Assembly: GCA_002335605.1 (NCBI GenBank) | Contig: BEDY01000007.1 | Location: forward strand, 496,001-560,000 | Direction of reading: 5' to 3' | From: Prillingera fragicola | Lineage: Eukaryota > Basidiomycota > Tremellomycetes > Trichosporonales > Trichosporonaceae | DNA length: 64,000 bases | In this document: positions 1 through 12,676 of the stretch, one piece after another | Numbering within the stretch: the first letter of the stretch is position 1 | How the letters are laid out: each line of letters opens with the position of its first letter | Notes under the pieces: generated by a model | Told to the model about the DNA's origin: nothing | Databases searched by the model: none | The model's input: the letters and a program-made list of their open reading frames with translations, nothing else | Made by a program: the position numbers and the translations under genes

Positions 1-20
1 GCCAACTCGCGCCGCCAGCC

Positions 21-3000
21 ATGGCCCGTGAGGTCCGCCCCACAACGGGCTCGAGGCTACCTGTCTCAACAGCGACAACAACAAGTACCACGACCGCATT
101 CCGCGTACCCGTAAATGCGCGGTCCAAGTCTGGCCTCCCCACCCGCGCTGCTAAAGGTACCAGCTCGGCAGTCCCAAAGGCAACCCGACCCACGCGCGCC
201 CCAGCAGCCAAACCTACGACGAGCCAAGCGGTGTCAGGCTCTACAAACACCACGGCCCAACCTACACCCAAGGGCCCCGCGGCGTCCAGGCGCTTTGCCT
301 CTCTGGCGTCGTCCTCCCCAGCCCTCCCGCAAGGTAGCGTCCGCCGCCCACCGTCGCCGACAATCAACTTTGGCAAGACGGGCGACGAGACGGCGATCTG
401 GGACGTGGCGCCGCCGCCTGATATGAGCAGCACGGGGCTGTTTAGTGATGATGATCCTGACGAGACCGTTGCTGGGCCGAGTCGGTTGCCGGCGCTGGGA
501 GCTAGGATTGGGCCCGGGAGGATGGTTACGCCTGCTGAGAGTCTGATTGTGAGTGCATTTCCCCGCCATGGGTTCTATGAGTTATGGGAGCGGTGCTGAT
601 GGCTACAGATGGGCGGCTCCCTGCCCAGAGGCAAGGCAGCGCTCGCGCCCACACAGTCCACACTCGCCGCGGCCCGCTTCCCCACGCCCGAGGAATCCCA
701 GGCGCGCGCGAAACGACCCCGTGTGACGAGCACACCGCGCGGTAATGACACGATCGCCGAGTTTGACGTGCCGCTGCGCGACGAGAGCCCAGCGAGGGCG
801 GCCTCCCCGCCAGCACTGTCTGCGAGCCAGATTCGGTTCAGGCAGGAGGTTCGGGTTGACGAGGCAGAGAGGCGTCGGAGCGCAGCAAGTGAACGCCGCT
901 CGAGGTCACCGACAAAGGAGCTTGCGAATGGGACACCGCGTGCTGCTCCTGTGCAGCTGGTTCTCACGCCAGCTGCGCAGCGCATATTGCGCGCTAAAGC
1001 AAGTACCGTCGAGCCACTCGGCGTCGCGCCAGGCAAGGATCCGCTCAACCTCCTCCGCTCCGAGATGAGTGTACGCCGTCGCTTGTCTGCGAGTCTCTCG
1101 CGGTCCACTGGCCCAGCGTCTGTCAAGGCGAGTGCGAAGAAGGGCAAGAAGAAGCACCCTCTCGCGCAGAGTCCTGCCACTCCGCGTCGTTCGCCTGCCA
1201 AACGCCGTTCTTCGGGCGTGTCGGATGCCGATGACACGTTCACGGGGAGGAGCAGGCGGAAGAGCAAGAAGCCCAAGACTCTCCCTGCCCTCGATCCGCC
1301 GCCTGTCATCCCCCGGTCACCCTCTGCCGAGGCTGAGGTGGAGATGCCCGAGTTCCATCCCCCGAGCGAGGATCAGTGGAACAGCCCTGCGCCACGGAGC
1401 AGCGTGAGTCTCGCTCAGAGCGAGCTTGTTGCGTCGCCGTTTGGACTTGGACTCGCACGGTTCGTCGCCGGACGCGAGAGTGTGCCCCTCGAGGATGACC
1501 AAGATGTTGGGCTGGAGGCTGCCCCGACACCGCAGCCACCGCCTAGTCGTAAGGCCCGGGCGGCTCGCAAGAGCGGGTCTACGATCAACCCCAAGTCGGC
1601 AGAGTTTGTGGACTCGTCCGAGGACGAGGCTGCGGCTGCCAAACCCGTCGCCGAGCCGGAGCCAGCGGCAGAGTCCGACGACGAGGCAACGTTCCGCGCT
1701 ACCAAGTTCCCTTCACCGCCCCGCTCGCCTGCTTCGGACAGGAGCATGACTCCACCGCCAGATTTTGACGACTTTGATGCCCCTAGTGATGCTGGCTCAC
1801 CTGCTCCCGAGCCATTGCGTGAGCGAAGCCTCACACAGCTGAACGAGCCAGAGAAGGTAGCTCCCCGTGCTGCTTCATCGAGTCCTATGGTGTCGAACAA
1901 CGCTACGCCAAGCTCCGTTGCAAGCCCCATCGTCGCCAAGACTAACAGTCCGACCTCAGCCAAGTCGAACAAGACCAAATCTCCCGCTACAAAACGTATA
2001 CCAGGCCTCACCCCCGAAGCCTCTCGCATATTGCGCGCGAACGGGTCAACAGTCGACTCTCTCCCCGTAGCCCCCGGCAAGGATCCGCTGAACTTGCTGA
2101 GAAACGACCGGGCGGCTTTGGCGAGGGCTAGGGCCAGTTTGCTTGCGTCGAGCCCGCCTCGGTCGAGTCCGCCTCCTGAGCTTCCGCCTCTGTCTTCACC
2201 ACACAGGGAGGATTCGGTCGAGTATGAGGACTATCAGGAGCCCGAGGACCTTGACGTCGGGTCTGAGGAGGAGGGTGAGGGTGAGCCGCTCGCTGAGCCG
2301 GAGCTTGAGGAAGAGGACATGGACGAGGACGACGAGGCAGCTGAGGAACCTGCCCCGGCCGCCCAGCCCAGCTCGTCGCCTCAGCCCTCGTCGCCTGCAA
2401 GGGCGGAGTTGCTCGAGGATGAGGAGCTCCAAGATCAGGACGATCTCGACATGGGCGCCGAGTCTGAGGCAGAGGAGCCTCAACAGCCAGAAGATGTGGA
2501 GAGCGAGCCTGAGGAGACGTATCGCTCGCCCAGCCCATCCGCTGCGCTCGGTGCTACCGTGTCCCAGACGATGTCAGAGACCTACGTTTCGCGCCGCTCA
2601 GCCGCGGCCGCCAAGTCGCCCGTACGTACCATGGGCTCGGAAACCTACATTAGCCGCCAGTCTATCACGCCAGCTGCATCATCGTCTCCTGCAGTCGTCT
2701 CGTCCCCGGTAGCTGCCTCGTCCCCAGCGTCGTCGCGCGCCGCCCGCCCCAGCCTCTCCGGCATGGGCTATCGCAGCCCCACCCCTCCCCGCCCTGCTCG
2801 CCACTCTGTCGCAAGCCGCCATTCCACCACCCCAGCCGATCCGCCCCCCTCGGCCCTCCTCGTCGACGACATCACAGGCGACGACACACTCATTGTCGCC
2901 GACTCGTCGATCGAGACCGACCCTGATGCGAGCACGCGTACGGCGATTGGACGCACGATGCTCGAGCAGCTCCAGGCCGTTGCTAGTAGTCCTAGCTCGA

Positions 3001-6000
3001 CGACGCCGAAGCGAAGTCCCCTGCAGGCCGGGAGTGGCACGGGGCTGTCTCCTATCGCGAGAACTGCAGTGGGGAGGAGCATGCTTGAGCAAATGAGGGG
3101 TAGCTCGGCCAAGAAGGCTACGACCTCACCTGCCAAGTCGAAGTACTCGCCTTACAAGGGATACGTCTCGCCACCCTCGCCGACAAATCTCTCCCCAACC
3201 GCAACGGACCACAATTCGTCACCCAAGTCTGCCCATAGCTCATCGCCTGTGCGCAGGTTCACGACCCTGCTTGACCCGAGCGACGAGGTTGAGATGGAGG
3301 ACGTGTCGATCAGCGATGGCGAGGGCGAGGAGGGCGAGGAAGTTGTCATGTCGGAAAAAGCGAAAGGTAAACTGCCCGAGCGGTCCCCTGTCAAGCTCCC
3401 TTCCATCGCCGGATCGCCCGCCAAGGCTCCTCACGACGCTCCTCCCAAGCCCATCGCGTTTCCCTTTGGCAGCACTTCCTCTGTCATTGACTGGCGGACA
3501 CTGTACATGGGTCCAGCACCTCAAGCAGAGGACGAGTCGGAGGGTGCCGAGGCGGACGCCGAGGCAGAGCGAATGGAGACCGAGCAGCTTGACGAGGAGG
3601 AGCTGGACGACGAGGCTGTCATGCTTGGTAACCCCGAGGTTTACCAGGAGCAGATCGAAGAGGACGCCGAGGAATTTGACGAAGAGGAGGTTCCCCCTCC
3701 GGCACCGTTGTCAGTGGCCAAGGCGCCGATAGACTGGCGCGCCCTTTACCTTGCGCAAAATCCTGGATTCAAAGAGGATGGCGATGAGGACGATGCCGAC
3801 GAGGAAGACGTCGACGACAACGACAAGGAGAACATGCCGGAACAGCCACACGCGCCGTTCCCCGTCGAGGACGATTTTGACGCCGAAGATGACACCATGT
3901 CGGTGCACGACGACAGCGACCTGCGGGACGCCGACTCTGGCTCCGGAGGTGAGCAGACCTTTGACGCCGAGGGCGACACGGTCTCTCTCCCGGACAGCGA
4001 TCCCTTCCCGCACGAGTACACCCAGCCTGGTGTCGTTCGCGCGGCATCGCCCCTATTCGTGGGAGACAGTGACGAGCTTGATATCGAGGGTGATGCTGCC
4101 TCTGTGCATGGCAGTGAGCTCATGCAGGAGGAGGATGGGCATGCCGATCCTATGCGCTCGTCATCGCCCGTAGATGAGTACGCGGATGAAGACGAACAGT
4201 CCGAGGCCTCTGTCGACGCTTCAGCGGACACCGCGGACCCAGAGCAGTCAGGCGAGATGTCGTTCGACACCCACTCCCCGTCATCAGTTGCCGCGCTGTC
4301 GCCCATGCCCGACCTCACAGCCCACAGGAGCTTTACGGCGCGCAGCGGCCGCGGGTCCCGCGGGCTTAGTTTTGGCATCTCGAGCATCATTGACGCCGCG
4401 CTGGGTGCCGGCATGACGCTTGACCCCGAGTCCGAGGTTCCTTCATCAGAGCCGGTTGTCGAGCCAATGTCCGAGTCCGTGTCAGAGGTAGAGGTACGGT
4501 ACGAGGAGACCAGTATACGCGTCATGCGTGGGCTTCCTTCACCCAGCAGACAGGTCGCCGCCTCCCCCGCCCGGGAGGCCGCTCCTACGACCCCCCTCAG
4601 CTCGTCCCCAGAGCCCGAGGAACCCGCGCTGCCGGAGGACGACCAGCCGTTGAAGGTTCGCCGCAAGAAGGACGCCGGGATCACCCCCGCCCGCCCCCGT
4701 CTCTCGGCCGCAGACGTCAGCGCAGCACGCAGGGAGTCGCTGCATCACCGCGTCGAGTCGCCCCTCAAGCCCAAGGTGCCTTCCCAGGTCGAGCAGTGGG
4801 CGCCTCCGGCTTGGGCGTCAGCGTCTCAGGCTCGGACTGCCTCGCCGCTTAAGGCTAGCACCTCAACACCGTTCGCTCTGGCCGGCCCCAGCTCGCCTGC
4901 GGTGGCGTCTGCCATCTCACCGGCCCGCGCCGCGTCTGTCACCCAGATGGTCTCCCGCGGTTCGTCGCCTGTGGACTTTGCACCTGTTTCGGTCGTGTCT
5001 AGCGCGCCCTCGCGGCGTGTCATCAGCCCCAGCAGACCGGCAAGTATTGCTGGCTGGACACCTTCGCCACAGACTGCCCCAGCTGCTGCTGTTTACACAC
5101 CTCGGGCCTCCACATCAGTTGGCGTTGGCGCTAGTCCAACGCCGCGTCGCAATGAGGTGGCCTTTCCATCGCCAGCGGGCACTACTGCCGCCACTCGTTC
5201 TTCCAGCGTCGGGGAGCGTCCCTCGTCCCCAGTCCTGCCCGAGCCATTTGACCTGGCGGAGGAAGCAGAGGACGAGCCCGAAGTCCACCCCTTCCACGAG
5301 GTGGCGGATGATGAGCTCGACAAGGAGTACGACGAGCGGCTCGCCCAACGCACTGCTTCGGAGATGCACGAGGGCGAGTGGCCGGCCGAGGAGTCTTCGG
5401 ATCCCGCTGAGGAACCGGAGCCCGAGATGGAGCTCATTGATGAGCTACACTCCATGGAGCCTATCGACGAGGTTGAGGAGCAGGACGAAGTGATTGAACA
5501 GGCTACCGAAGATGGCGCCGTCGAGGTTCGTTCTCACCGCGGCACTCCTGAGGTTGAGATGCAGGACGACGCGATTGAGCAAGCTATCGAGGACGGGGCT
5601 GTCGAAGTCCGTTCTCGCCACAGCACACCTGCGCTGGACCTCCCGGCTTCTCCGCGCCGTTCATCGCGCCTCGCAACTCCGGAACCGACGGCATCGCGCC
5701 TCGGCACTCCCGCTGCATCCTCGCCCCGCCGCTCACCTCGCCCCAGTGCAACGCCCACTCGCCGCTCCGCTCGTCTCAGTGCCACCCCCGTGCCCGAGTC
5801 GGCCGTGCATATCAGCATCACGCCCGTTCATGTCGCGTCCCCCCTGCGTCACCGCTCCGCCACCACTGCCGTGGTCGTGCAGGCGCCGTCGTCGCCTTCC
5901 CAGCACTCTGACGAGGAGGCCTTTGAGCCAGAGCCCGAGGCGGAACCTCGTGAGTCCACACCACCGCAGATGCAGTTCCGCGCGCAGACGCCTCAACGCT

Positions 6001-9000
6001 CCTCATCGGCGCAGGGCGCCTCGCTCTCGCCTTCGGCCCAGATCTCGTCACCTGTACGCTTCAGTGGTTTGTCAACGGGAATAACGCCCACATTGTCTGG
6101 GGCGAGTCTTGCGGCTGCGATGGCTGGTGCTGGAGGGGTTGCCTCGCCCGCTCCGGCACGTGAAGTGACGCCGCTGGCCCAGGCAGCTACTACGCCGTCT
6201 CGCCACGATATGGCGCGGTCCATGCATCATGGCGCAAGCTTGTCCATGTCGCCTGAGCGGCCTACGCGCTCGACCCCGCGTGCCGTCGCGCCTGCGCAGG
6301 TCGCCAACTCCTGGAGCCCAACGGCGTCTAGCCCGCCAGTCGCTCCTGCCGCCTCCAGCCCACGCTCTGCCAACAATTCTACTGCCACGTTCCCTACATC
6401 GCTCAGCCGGACTTTCAGTGCCAGTGCTGCCGAGTCTGCCCGCGCAGCCGTCAGGTCGCCCTTGTTCCGCATGTCTCGGACACCACAGCAGTCGCCACGC
6501 AAGAGCACCCTTGGCCAGTCGTCGCCTGCTCCTGCCCCTGATTCACCACCCAGCGAGTCCACTCTTGCACAGGAGGTCGGGCCTTCCCCCGAGGTCACCC
6601 CCAAGCACCCTACGCCGCAGACTACGCCACGTAAACAAGCAGTTCCAGCTGCGGCGTCGCCTCTCAGTCAGACTGTCCGGGCGTCAAGTCGCGCGAGCAG
6701 TGTTCGTTCGCCAGTGGTGCCTTTGCCTCAGCCAGCGCACACAACTGCCACTCCTTCCCATGCAGCAGTGCCTGCAGCTGGCTTTCCCTCGAGCCGCGCG
6801 GGCGGGTCACCGATTGGAGGCAGCTCGAAGAAGGCGGCAACTCCCTCGTCACCGTCTCCACGCAGGCCACAAGCCGTCCCGACACCAACCATTCGTCGCG
6901 CGCGTCACTCGGCTTCTCCCTCGCCCGGTCCTCCAGAGGGCGACGATAGCCTGATGGCTGATGTCACTCAGGAGGGCGCCACCGACATGTGGGACATTTC
7001 TGCCGCCGACCTTACTTTTGACGCCCAGGATGTCACGTCGGCTGTGCCCCTCTTCGCCCGGCACCGCATGACCGAGGGCGAGGGTGATTGGGATGCGAGC
7101 AGAATCGAGCCCGTGGTTCAGCGACAACTCGGTGCTGTGCCTGCTGGTCCTACGCCTCTTCGCTTTGTCGACGCTGCAGAGGATGACGAGGGCTACGAGG
7201 AAGATGCCCACGACAATGGTGAAAAGGAAGACGAAGGCGTGGAGTACGAGGATGAGGAAGAAGTTGCGCATGGCGATGAGATGGAGGAGACGCCGTTTGA
7301 CGACGACGAGGGCAAGGTCATCATCAAGCTTGTCAACAAGGGCACGATCAAGATTGAGCCAGAGGACAGCAGTGACCAGCCTGAGGTGCCTGAGCTACCT
7401 GTTGCTCAGCCACCTGCGGCCTTGCAGGATCGCATTGCCTGTGTGCCCGCTCCTCCGCCTCCCCCACCTCCGCCTCAGCCTGGCCAGTTTGTCCCCGGCC
7501 CGGCGCTGTTACGACAACTGGGACTTCCTCAGCAGCCGCCAGCGCCTGGACGACTGGCCGAACCACCAGCTCGCCGCATTCCACAGCCAGCTCCTCCGCC
7601 TCGCGCGTTTGGCGCCTCGCAAGCTCCTCGCCAGCCATCGAGACTGTCGCGTCAAGTCGAGATCTCCCACGAGACTTCTTCGGAGGCAAGCCCGGAACCA
7701 CCTTCGCGTGCTCGTTACCCCGTCCATGTTGCCGAAATATCCACCTGGTCCATGGCCCCCAACTTCGCAGCCGGGTACGAAGACGCCAGCGATGACTCTA
7801 TACTCGCAGAGGATGACGAACTCGTCCGGGTGGCTTCACGCAACCCCGACGCGGCTGCTCGCGCTGCAGCCATTCTCAAGGAGAACGAGCAATACGTCCT
7901 TCATGGCTACCAGGGTGAGGACCGTGTCGGTGCTGTGACACTGCAGGCCGATCAGTCCTTGTACTTTGATGACGACGACGGCTCCCGCGAGATCACACGT
8001 GCAGAGCTGCTCGAGCACGCCGAGGAGGATCTTCGCCGCACGCGCCGTGGTTACTCGGAAGGCCGTTCAGGCGTCAACACACCCAGTCCCCCGCCCGGCG
8101 CTGATCAGACCTTTGACACGCCCGTGGCACCGGGTGGGTGGCGCAAGACGCCGAAGCGCAAGCGTCCATCGCTTGCAGAGGAACTGTCGGAGTCTTCGCA
8201 CCCGCCTGGAGAGCGGCCATTCAGCCGTCGCGACTGGTCCCGGTTCCTCCGCGTCTGCCGCAAGGAGTACAATAAGGTCAACCAAGAGAACGCATCGAGG
8301 GCCGCGAACGAGTCTGCGTCGTGGACGCCGTGGCGTCGCGCTCCCCAACAGCTGGAGCCAGGTACCCTAAATGAGGCTGCCAAGTTGCGGGTTGTTGACG
8401 CGTTCATTCGGTCAGAGGGATTGCAAGAGTCGGATTTGGAGGGCGAGTGGAGCAGGTACGTTGACCATGACCCCCGAGATTGCTTGCTGACCTGCAGGGA
8501 TGAGCTCTTCCTGCGCATTGATGCGCTCAAGGAGCGCTTGGCGAAAGGGGGTGACGACTCGACCGATAGCTCACGTTCAGTCAAGAGGCCCCGCGTCGAG
8601 CAAGTGCGCGAGTCCCAGCCGCAGCCACCCTCAACGTTGAAGCGAGCTCTGAATTGGATGCTCGGTACCCCTCAGGCTCCCGTCACCGCCAAGGGTGAGA
8701 CGACCAAGAAGCGTTCTGGCCCTCGCACTCAGCGCACGCTCGACCAGGCTGAACGTGCCGAGTCAATGCGCACTGTGTCAGGAGAGTCTGGAGCAGCGGA
8801 CTTCCTCAGGGCTCGCGACGAGACCTTTGATATCGGCGACGCCTCTATGATGCAGTCTCCCAGCAGACCTGTTACGGTTATGCGTGCGGAGACGCTCGAG
8901 CATTCCTCACAGCGTGGCCATCGCGCTCATGCTCGCACGTCGTCGCGTGAGCAGGTTCACTCGTCGTACGCGTCCTCAAGTCGGCACCGCCAGCAACCCT

Positions 9001-9500
9001 CATTGGAGCAGTTTGACGAGTATGCCGAGTATGAGCCCGAGCCTGAGCCCGCCGCTACGCGTAACACCGCTCAGCGCCCATCTCGATGGAGCAACGGTGA
9101 CTATCGCTTTGGCGTCAACGACTCCACCCTCGACGCGTCCTCGTCCCGCATTTACCCCTCCCTCCCTGACAGGAGAGCAGCACTCGCGCGCGCCAGTGTG
9201 GAAGCCGACATGCCCCGCCGCCGCATAGTTTCTGGCGACCGCGCACGCGGCGACCTCGATCGCGTCGACCCCGTTGCTATCCCACCGCGCCGCGGACCGC
9301 ACGGCACGCCTCCCTCTGTCGGCGCCTTGGTGCGCTCGTACGAGGACTTGCCAGCCCTCAATGCGCCGCCTCATCGGAACCGGGGCCGAGCCAATGACAG
9401 CACACGTCTCAGCGGTGTACGTCGCGTCAGTGATGGTGTGCGTGACGGGGAGCTGAGCTTTGGTAACGACAGTAGTGGGAACCTGACTGGTTCCATGTAG
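21..9500 (+). CDS. Giant low-complexity Ser/Pro/acidic protein (about 3,100 aa), function unknown
   Basis: The ATG at 21 sits in a GCCATGG context. Exon 1 (21-548) is joined to 609-9500 across a 60-nt phase-0 intron (549-608, GTGAGT...CTACAG). Almost the whole protein is Ser/Pro/Glu-rich and predicted disordered. Internal repeats are visible: an about 35-residue module containing GKDPLNLLR occurs twice (near 1000-1070 and 2010-2110), IDWR(T/A)LY occurs twice (near 3490 and 3730), R(T)A(I/V)GR(T/S)MLEQ occurs twice (near 2950 and 3070), and SETY(V/I)SR occurs twice (near 2575 and 2640). A more ordered, conserved-looking segment rich in Trp, Arg and Leu lies near residues 2690-2850 (nt 8150-8560). 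A second likely intron (8456-8497, 42 nt) is stop-free, in frame and currently read through. The frame is open upstream of ATG 21, so a further 5' extension cannot be excluded. No enzymatic motif is recognised; chromatin or scaffold roles would be guesswork. Confidence 0.8.
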
Positions 9501-9839
9501 ATTAGTTATGTTGACTCGTACACACTGTAGTGTTATGTCAAGTCTTGGTGATTCTGCAACTTGATAGTCAACGGAGAAGCGTCACTGCAAGAGCATGTGC
9601 ATGCAGCTGACTTATGCTTCAATCGCGCTGTGGTGCATGGCAGAGGTAGCCAATCCAAAAGATTGCAATGGGAAGGGAAGCCCACTGGCCGGCACGTTGT
9701 TTGCAAGGAAAGCAATGACCTTGGCCGGTCGTCGACTGTTGGACTGACAGCGTTGCGGAATTGATCGCCGACAGGTCAATCAATGGCTAGATGCATACAT
9801 GCAAGACTTTACTGATATACAACTCATTCTCACACTCCC
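9501..9839. other. Convergent 3' intergenic region
   Basis: This is 339 nt between the stop codons of the giant low-complexity gene (+) and the coiled-coil gene (-). It should hold both 3' UTRs and polyadenylation signals. No conserved reading frame or RNA structure was recognised. Confidence 0.6.
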
Positions 9840-12383
9840 TCAATCTGCAACCTGCTCTGGCAGGTCGTCTTCACGGTAACTGCTGAACTCCTGAAGCATA
9901 GCCAAGAAGGACACATCCGTCTCTTCGTCTACTGACCGCCCCGCAGCACTCCGCAACTCGCACAATTCCCTTGTATCCCGCGCGTGCCGCTCCGTGAGGC
10001 GTCTGTACTGGGCCGCGTCGCGATCTCGACCTCTATTGAGCCGTGCGATCTCGGCCTCGGCAGCCTCCAGCTCCTTGGATGGCAAGGGGTGCGCGGCTTG
10101 GCGCTGCTTTATCGCTGTGAGCTCCTGCTGAGCAACCTCGAGAGCGACACGCGCATGTGTTGCTGACTGAGATGCCCTCTCGCGGTGTCGGGCAATGGCG
10201 TCGCGGGCCTCTTGAAGCGATGCACGAGCATTGTCCCGCTCGGCCTGTACGTCCAGGACCTGTCGTTGAAGGCGATTTACAGCGGTGGCCGTCGCGGCAT
10301 CGACACTGGGGCGGCGTTTTGCTGCATCCAGCGACGATTCCAGGGTAGCGCGCTGCTCCTTGAGCACACCCACGCTGCGCTGCAAGTCGGCAATCCGGCG
10401 CGCAGTCTGTGCAGACTCGTCCTGCGCCGCCGCAAGGCTGAGCCGTGCGGTATCGCGCTCATCCAACGCGCGACTGAGATCACCCTCCAGCTTACGCATG
10501 TGCGCAAGTTGCCTATCTACCCGGACGTTGAGGACCGCGATAGACTCCTTGGCCGCATCCAGGCCAACTTGAACACTCATGCGTTCATGGTGCGCAGCGC
10601 GTGCGTCCTCCTGGGAGCGGCTCAGGTACTTTTGGAGATTGGCAAGCTCGATGCGCATAGCGACAAGACGCTCCTTGCTATCATCGTGTGCGCGACGAAT
10701 ATCGACATGCTCATTGTGCGCCTTTTGGGCGTCCGACTCGACCTGGCGCGTGTACTTGAGATAGCCAGCGAACTGCGCATTCAAACCCTTGATTTGGTCG
10801 TTGGCAATGGCGAGTCTCGTACGTGCTGTGTCGCGCTCTGCCTCGACAGTTCTCATGTCGTTCTTGAGCTGGCGGATGTGCGCTTTCTGGTCCCCAACTT
10901 CGAGGTGCAACGCGGCTATGTCGGCCTTGAGTGACTGTTCCGGATTGACAATGGGAGGATTGTCGCCTGTTGATGATTGGCGAGCCGTCTGGAGGGCCGA
11001 GTGAGCTGTGTCCCTGTCCTTTTGCACCGTCTGGAGCTCTTTGCGCAACCGATTTGCCTCTTCAGTTGCTTCCTCAAGCTGGGCCTTGTTCTCCTCTAAA
11101 GTGTCCATAGCTTCCGATATGATGGCGATAGATTCGTCTCGTTCCTGCTTTACCATGTCGAGCTGTTTTCGCAACGCTGCAAGCTCCTGTTTCTCCGCTG
11201 TCCGCGGAGACAGGTCGCCGTTTACTGATATCATGAATCGCTTGGACGGCACGCTTGTGTCGTGTTCAGACTGTGCCTTGCGCTTGCCGAGACTCTTGGC
11301 CACTGGAGACCTAGCCACGGCCGCGCGTACTGCTGATCTGATCGACGATCTGTTCGTCGCAGGTGAACCAGAGGAGGACAAGACTGTCGTTGCCGGTGAC
11401 GAACCGCTTTCTCCTGAGCCCCTCGCTGATTCTGGTGTCGGTGAGACAGATTCTGCTCGTGGCCGGGCTGGCCGAGCCGAGTCGGCCGGCAGGCTCGAGG
11501 ATGGGGCCACATGTGGGGAGAGGGGCGATGCAGTCTCTTGTAATTTACCGTCCCCAGTTGATACGACCTTGGTCCTTGAAGGCGCCTTTCGAATGGCACA
11601 AGGGCAGCTCGCAAGAGCATACGGATCTTCAGACAAGTTGAAGAACAAATCATGGCCATCCTCCAGTGCATTGATGACCTTGACGCGTCGCAGCAGCACA
11701 CCAGCCGGAAACGCGTGGATGTCCGTACTCTGCCTCGCAGTCAACGACACGTTTGAGCACTCGTCGCACCCGGTCCTGACGAGCCGCATGGGACCGATCA
11801 AGCACTGGAGCTCGCCGTGCTCGTCCTCGAACACCGTTTCGGGGTTGAAGCCGTCCTCCTCCCTGCAGTCCTCAAGCGGGATAGCCAGCGCGGCTATACC
11901 ATGCATAGGCGCTGGAGGGGTGATGTTGCGTATCATGCGCAAGCCCAGAAAGTCGTTTGAGTATATGAGCGCCTGATCGTTGAAGGGTATCCTCGACCAT
12001 GTACCGAGCAGCCTTAGTACGTCAGCCCCCTCTCTCGTGAACCCAACATACCAATCCTCTATACTCTCCACCTGCGCACACCCCGCCTTGGCAACGAGGC
12101 TCTTAAACAACCTCCTCAGATCCGCGCGCAGCTCGTCGGGGTCCTCCCTCCACTTGGCGTGCTTCTGCTTGGTATATGGCCACGGCGGGGCTATCCCCTT
12201 CTCCGGCCACCCCTGGGGGAATATAAGCTTGAGGTCCCCGTCGTGCCCGCTGATGTGCGCTATGTGGCTAAAGGCGAGATCGTCAAGTAAAGCGACAAGC
12301 TTGACACTCTCGGGGGGGATGGGTTTGGGCCTGTCGAACATGCCGCCCGCGCTGGCGCTCGTGCGGCGGCTTGAGCGCGTCAT
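9840..12383 (-). CDS. Long coiled-coil protein with an N-terminal Cys-containing domain (847 aa), unknown
   Basis: This is a single open frame with an ATG at 12383. Residues 1-270 look globular, with several Trp/aromatic positions. They contain a CDEC pair near residue 210 and a CPC triplet near residue 260, a pattern that could bind metal. A Ser/Pro-rich linker follows at about residues 270-380. From about 390 to 810 there is near-continuous heptad-like sequence rich in Glu, Lys, Arg, Leu and Ala, with repeated KQERDESI- and AERDTAR-type segments, which predicts a long dimeric coiled coil. The tail is acidic. The architecture suggests a structural or tethering protein, but no family was recognised from the sequence. 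The downstream DgoD-like gene lies on the same strand 293 nt upstream in window coordinates; the two are probably transcribed independently. Confidence 0.8.
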   Translation of the reverse strand: MTRSSRRTSASAGGMFDRPKPIPPESVKLVALLDDLAFSHIAHISGHDGDLKLIFPQGWPEKGIAPPWPYTKQKHAKWREDPDELRADLRRLFKSLVAKAGCAQVESIEDWYVGFTREGADVLRLLGTWSRIPFNDQALIYSNDFLGLRMIRNITPPAPMHGIAALAIPLEDCREEDGFNPETVFEDEHGELQCLIGPMRLVRTGCDECSNVSLTARQSTDIHAFPAGVLLRRVKVINALEDGHDLFFNLSEDPYALASCPCAIRKAPSRTKVVSTGDGKLQETASPLSPHVAPSSSLPADSARPARPRAESVSPTPESARGSGESGSSPATTVLSSSGSPATNRSSIRSAVRAAVARSPVAKSLGKRKAQSEHDTSVPSKRFMISVNGDLSPRTAEKQELAALRKQLDMVKQERDESIAIISEAMDTLEENKAQLEEATEEANRLRKELQTVQKDRDTAHSALQTARQSSTGDNPPIVNPEQSLKADIAALHLEVGDQKAHIRQLKNDMRTVEAERDTARTRLAIANDQIKGLNAQFAGYLKYTRQVESDAQKAHNEHVDIRRAHDDSKERLVAMRIELANLQKYLSRSQEDARAAHHERMSVQVGLDAAKESIAVLNVRVDRQLAHMRKLEGDLSRALDERDTARLSLAAAQDESAQTARRIADLQRSVGVLKEQRATLESSLDAAKRRPSVDAATATAVNRLQRQVLDVQAERDNARASLQEARDAIARHRERASQSATHARVALEVAQQELTAIKQRQAAHPLPSKELEAAEAEIARLNRGRDRDAAQYRRLTERHARDTRELCELRSAAGRSVDEETDVSFLAMLQEFSSYREDDLPEQVAD

Positions 12384-12676
12384 TGCAGGCGCGGGAGGCG
12401 TGGTTGCCGCTTATCCGCACGCCTGTCGCGTGAGCTGCAGTCGTATGAGAGAGATGTGAAGAGTAATGGGAGAGAGAGAGCGCGGTTAGAACAATGACAG
12501 AGAGTGTCACCTGTTCCGGCGACCATCACTAAGGCACTCAGGGGTGGAGGTCGGTTTGATCCCGTAGCCGCAGGCTGGGGTGGCGAGCAGCAGCCATCCG
12601 ACAGCGAGCAGGGGGCAAGGAGGACGCCAAAGCTACTTCTATTGCATCACAACAAATGCTCACTACCGCTAACAAT

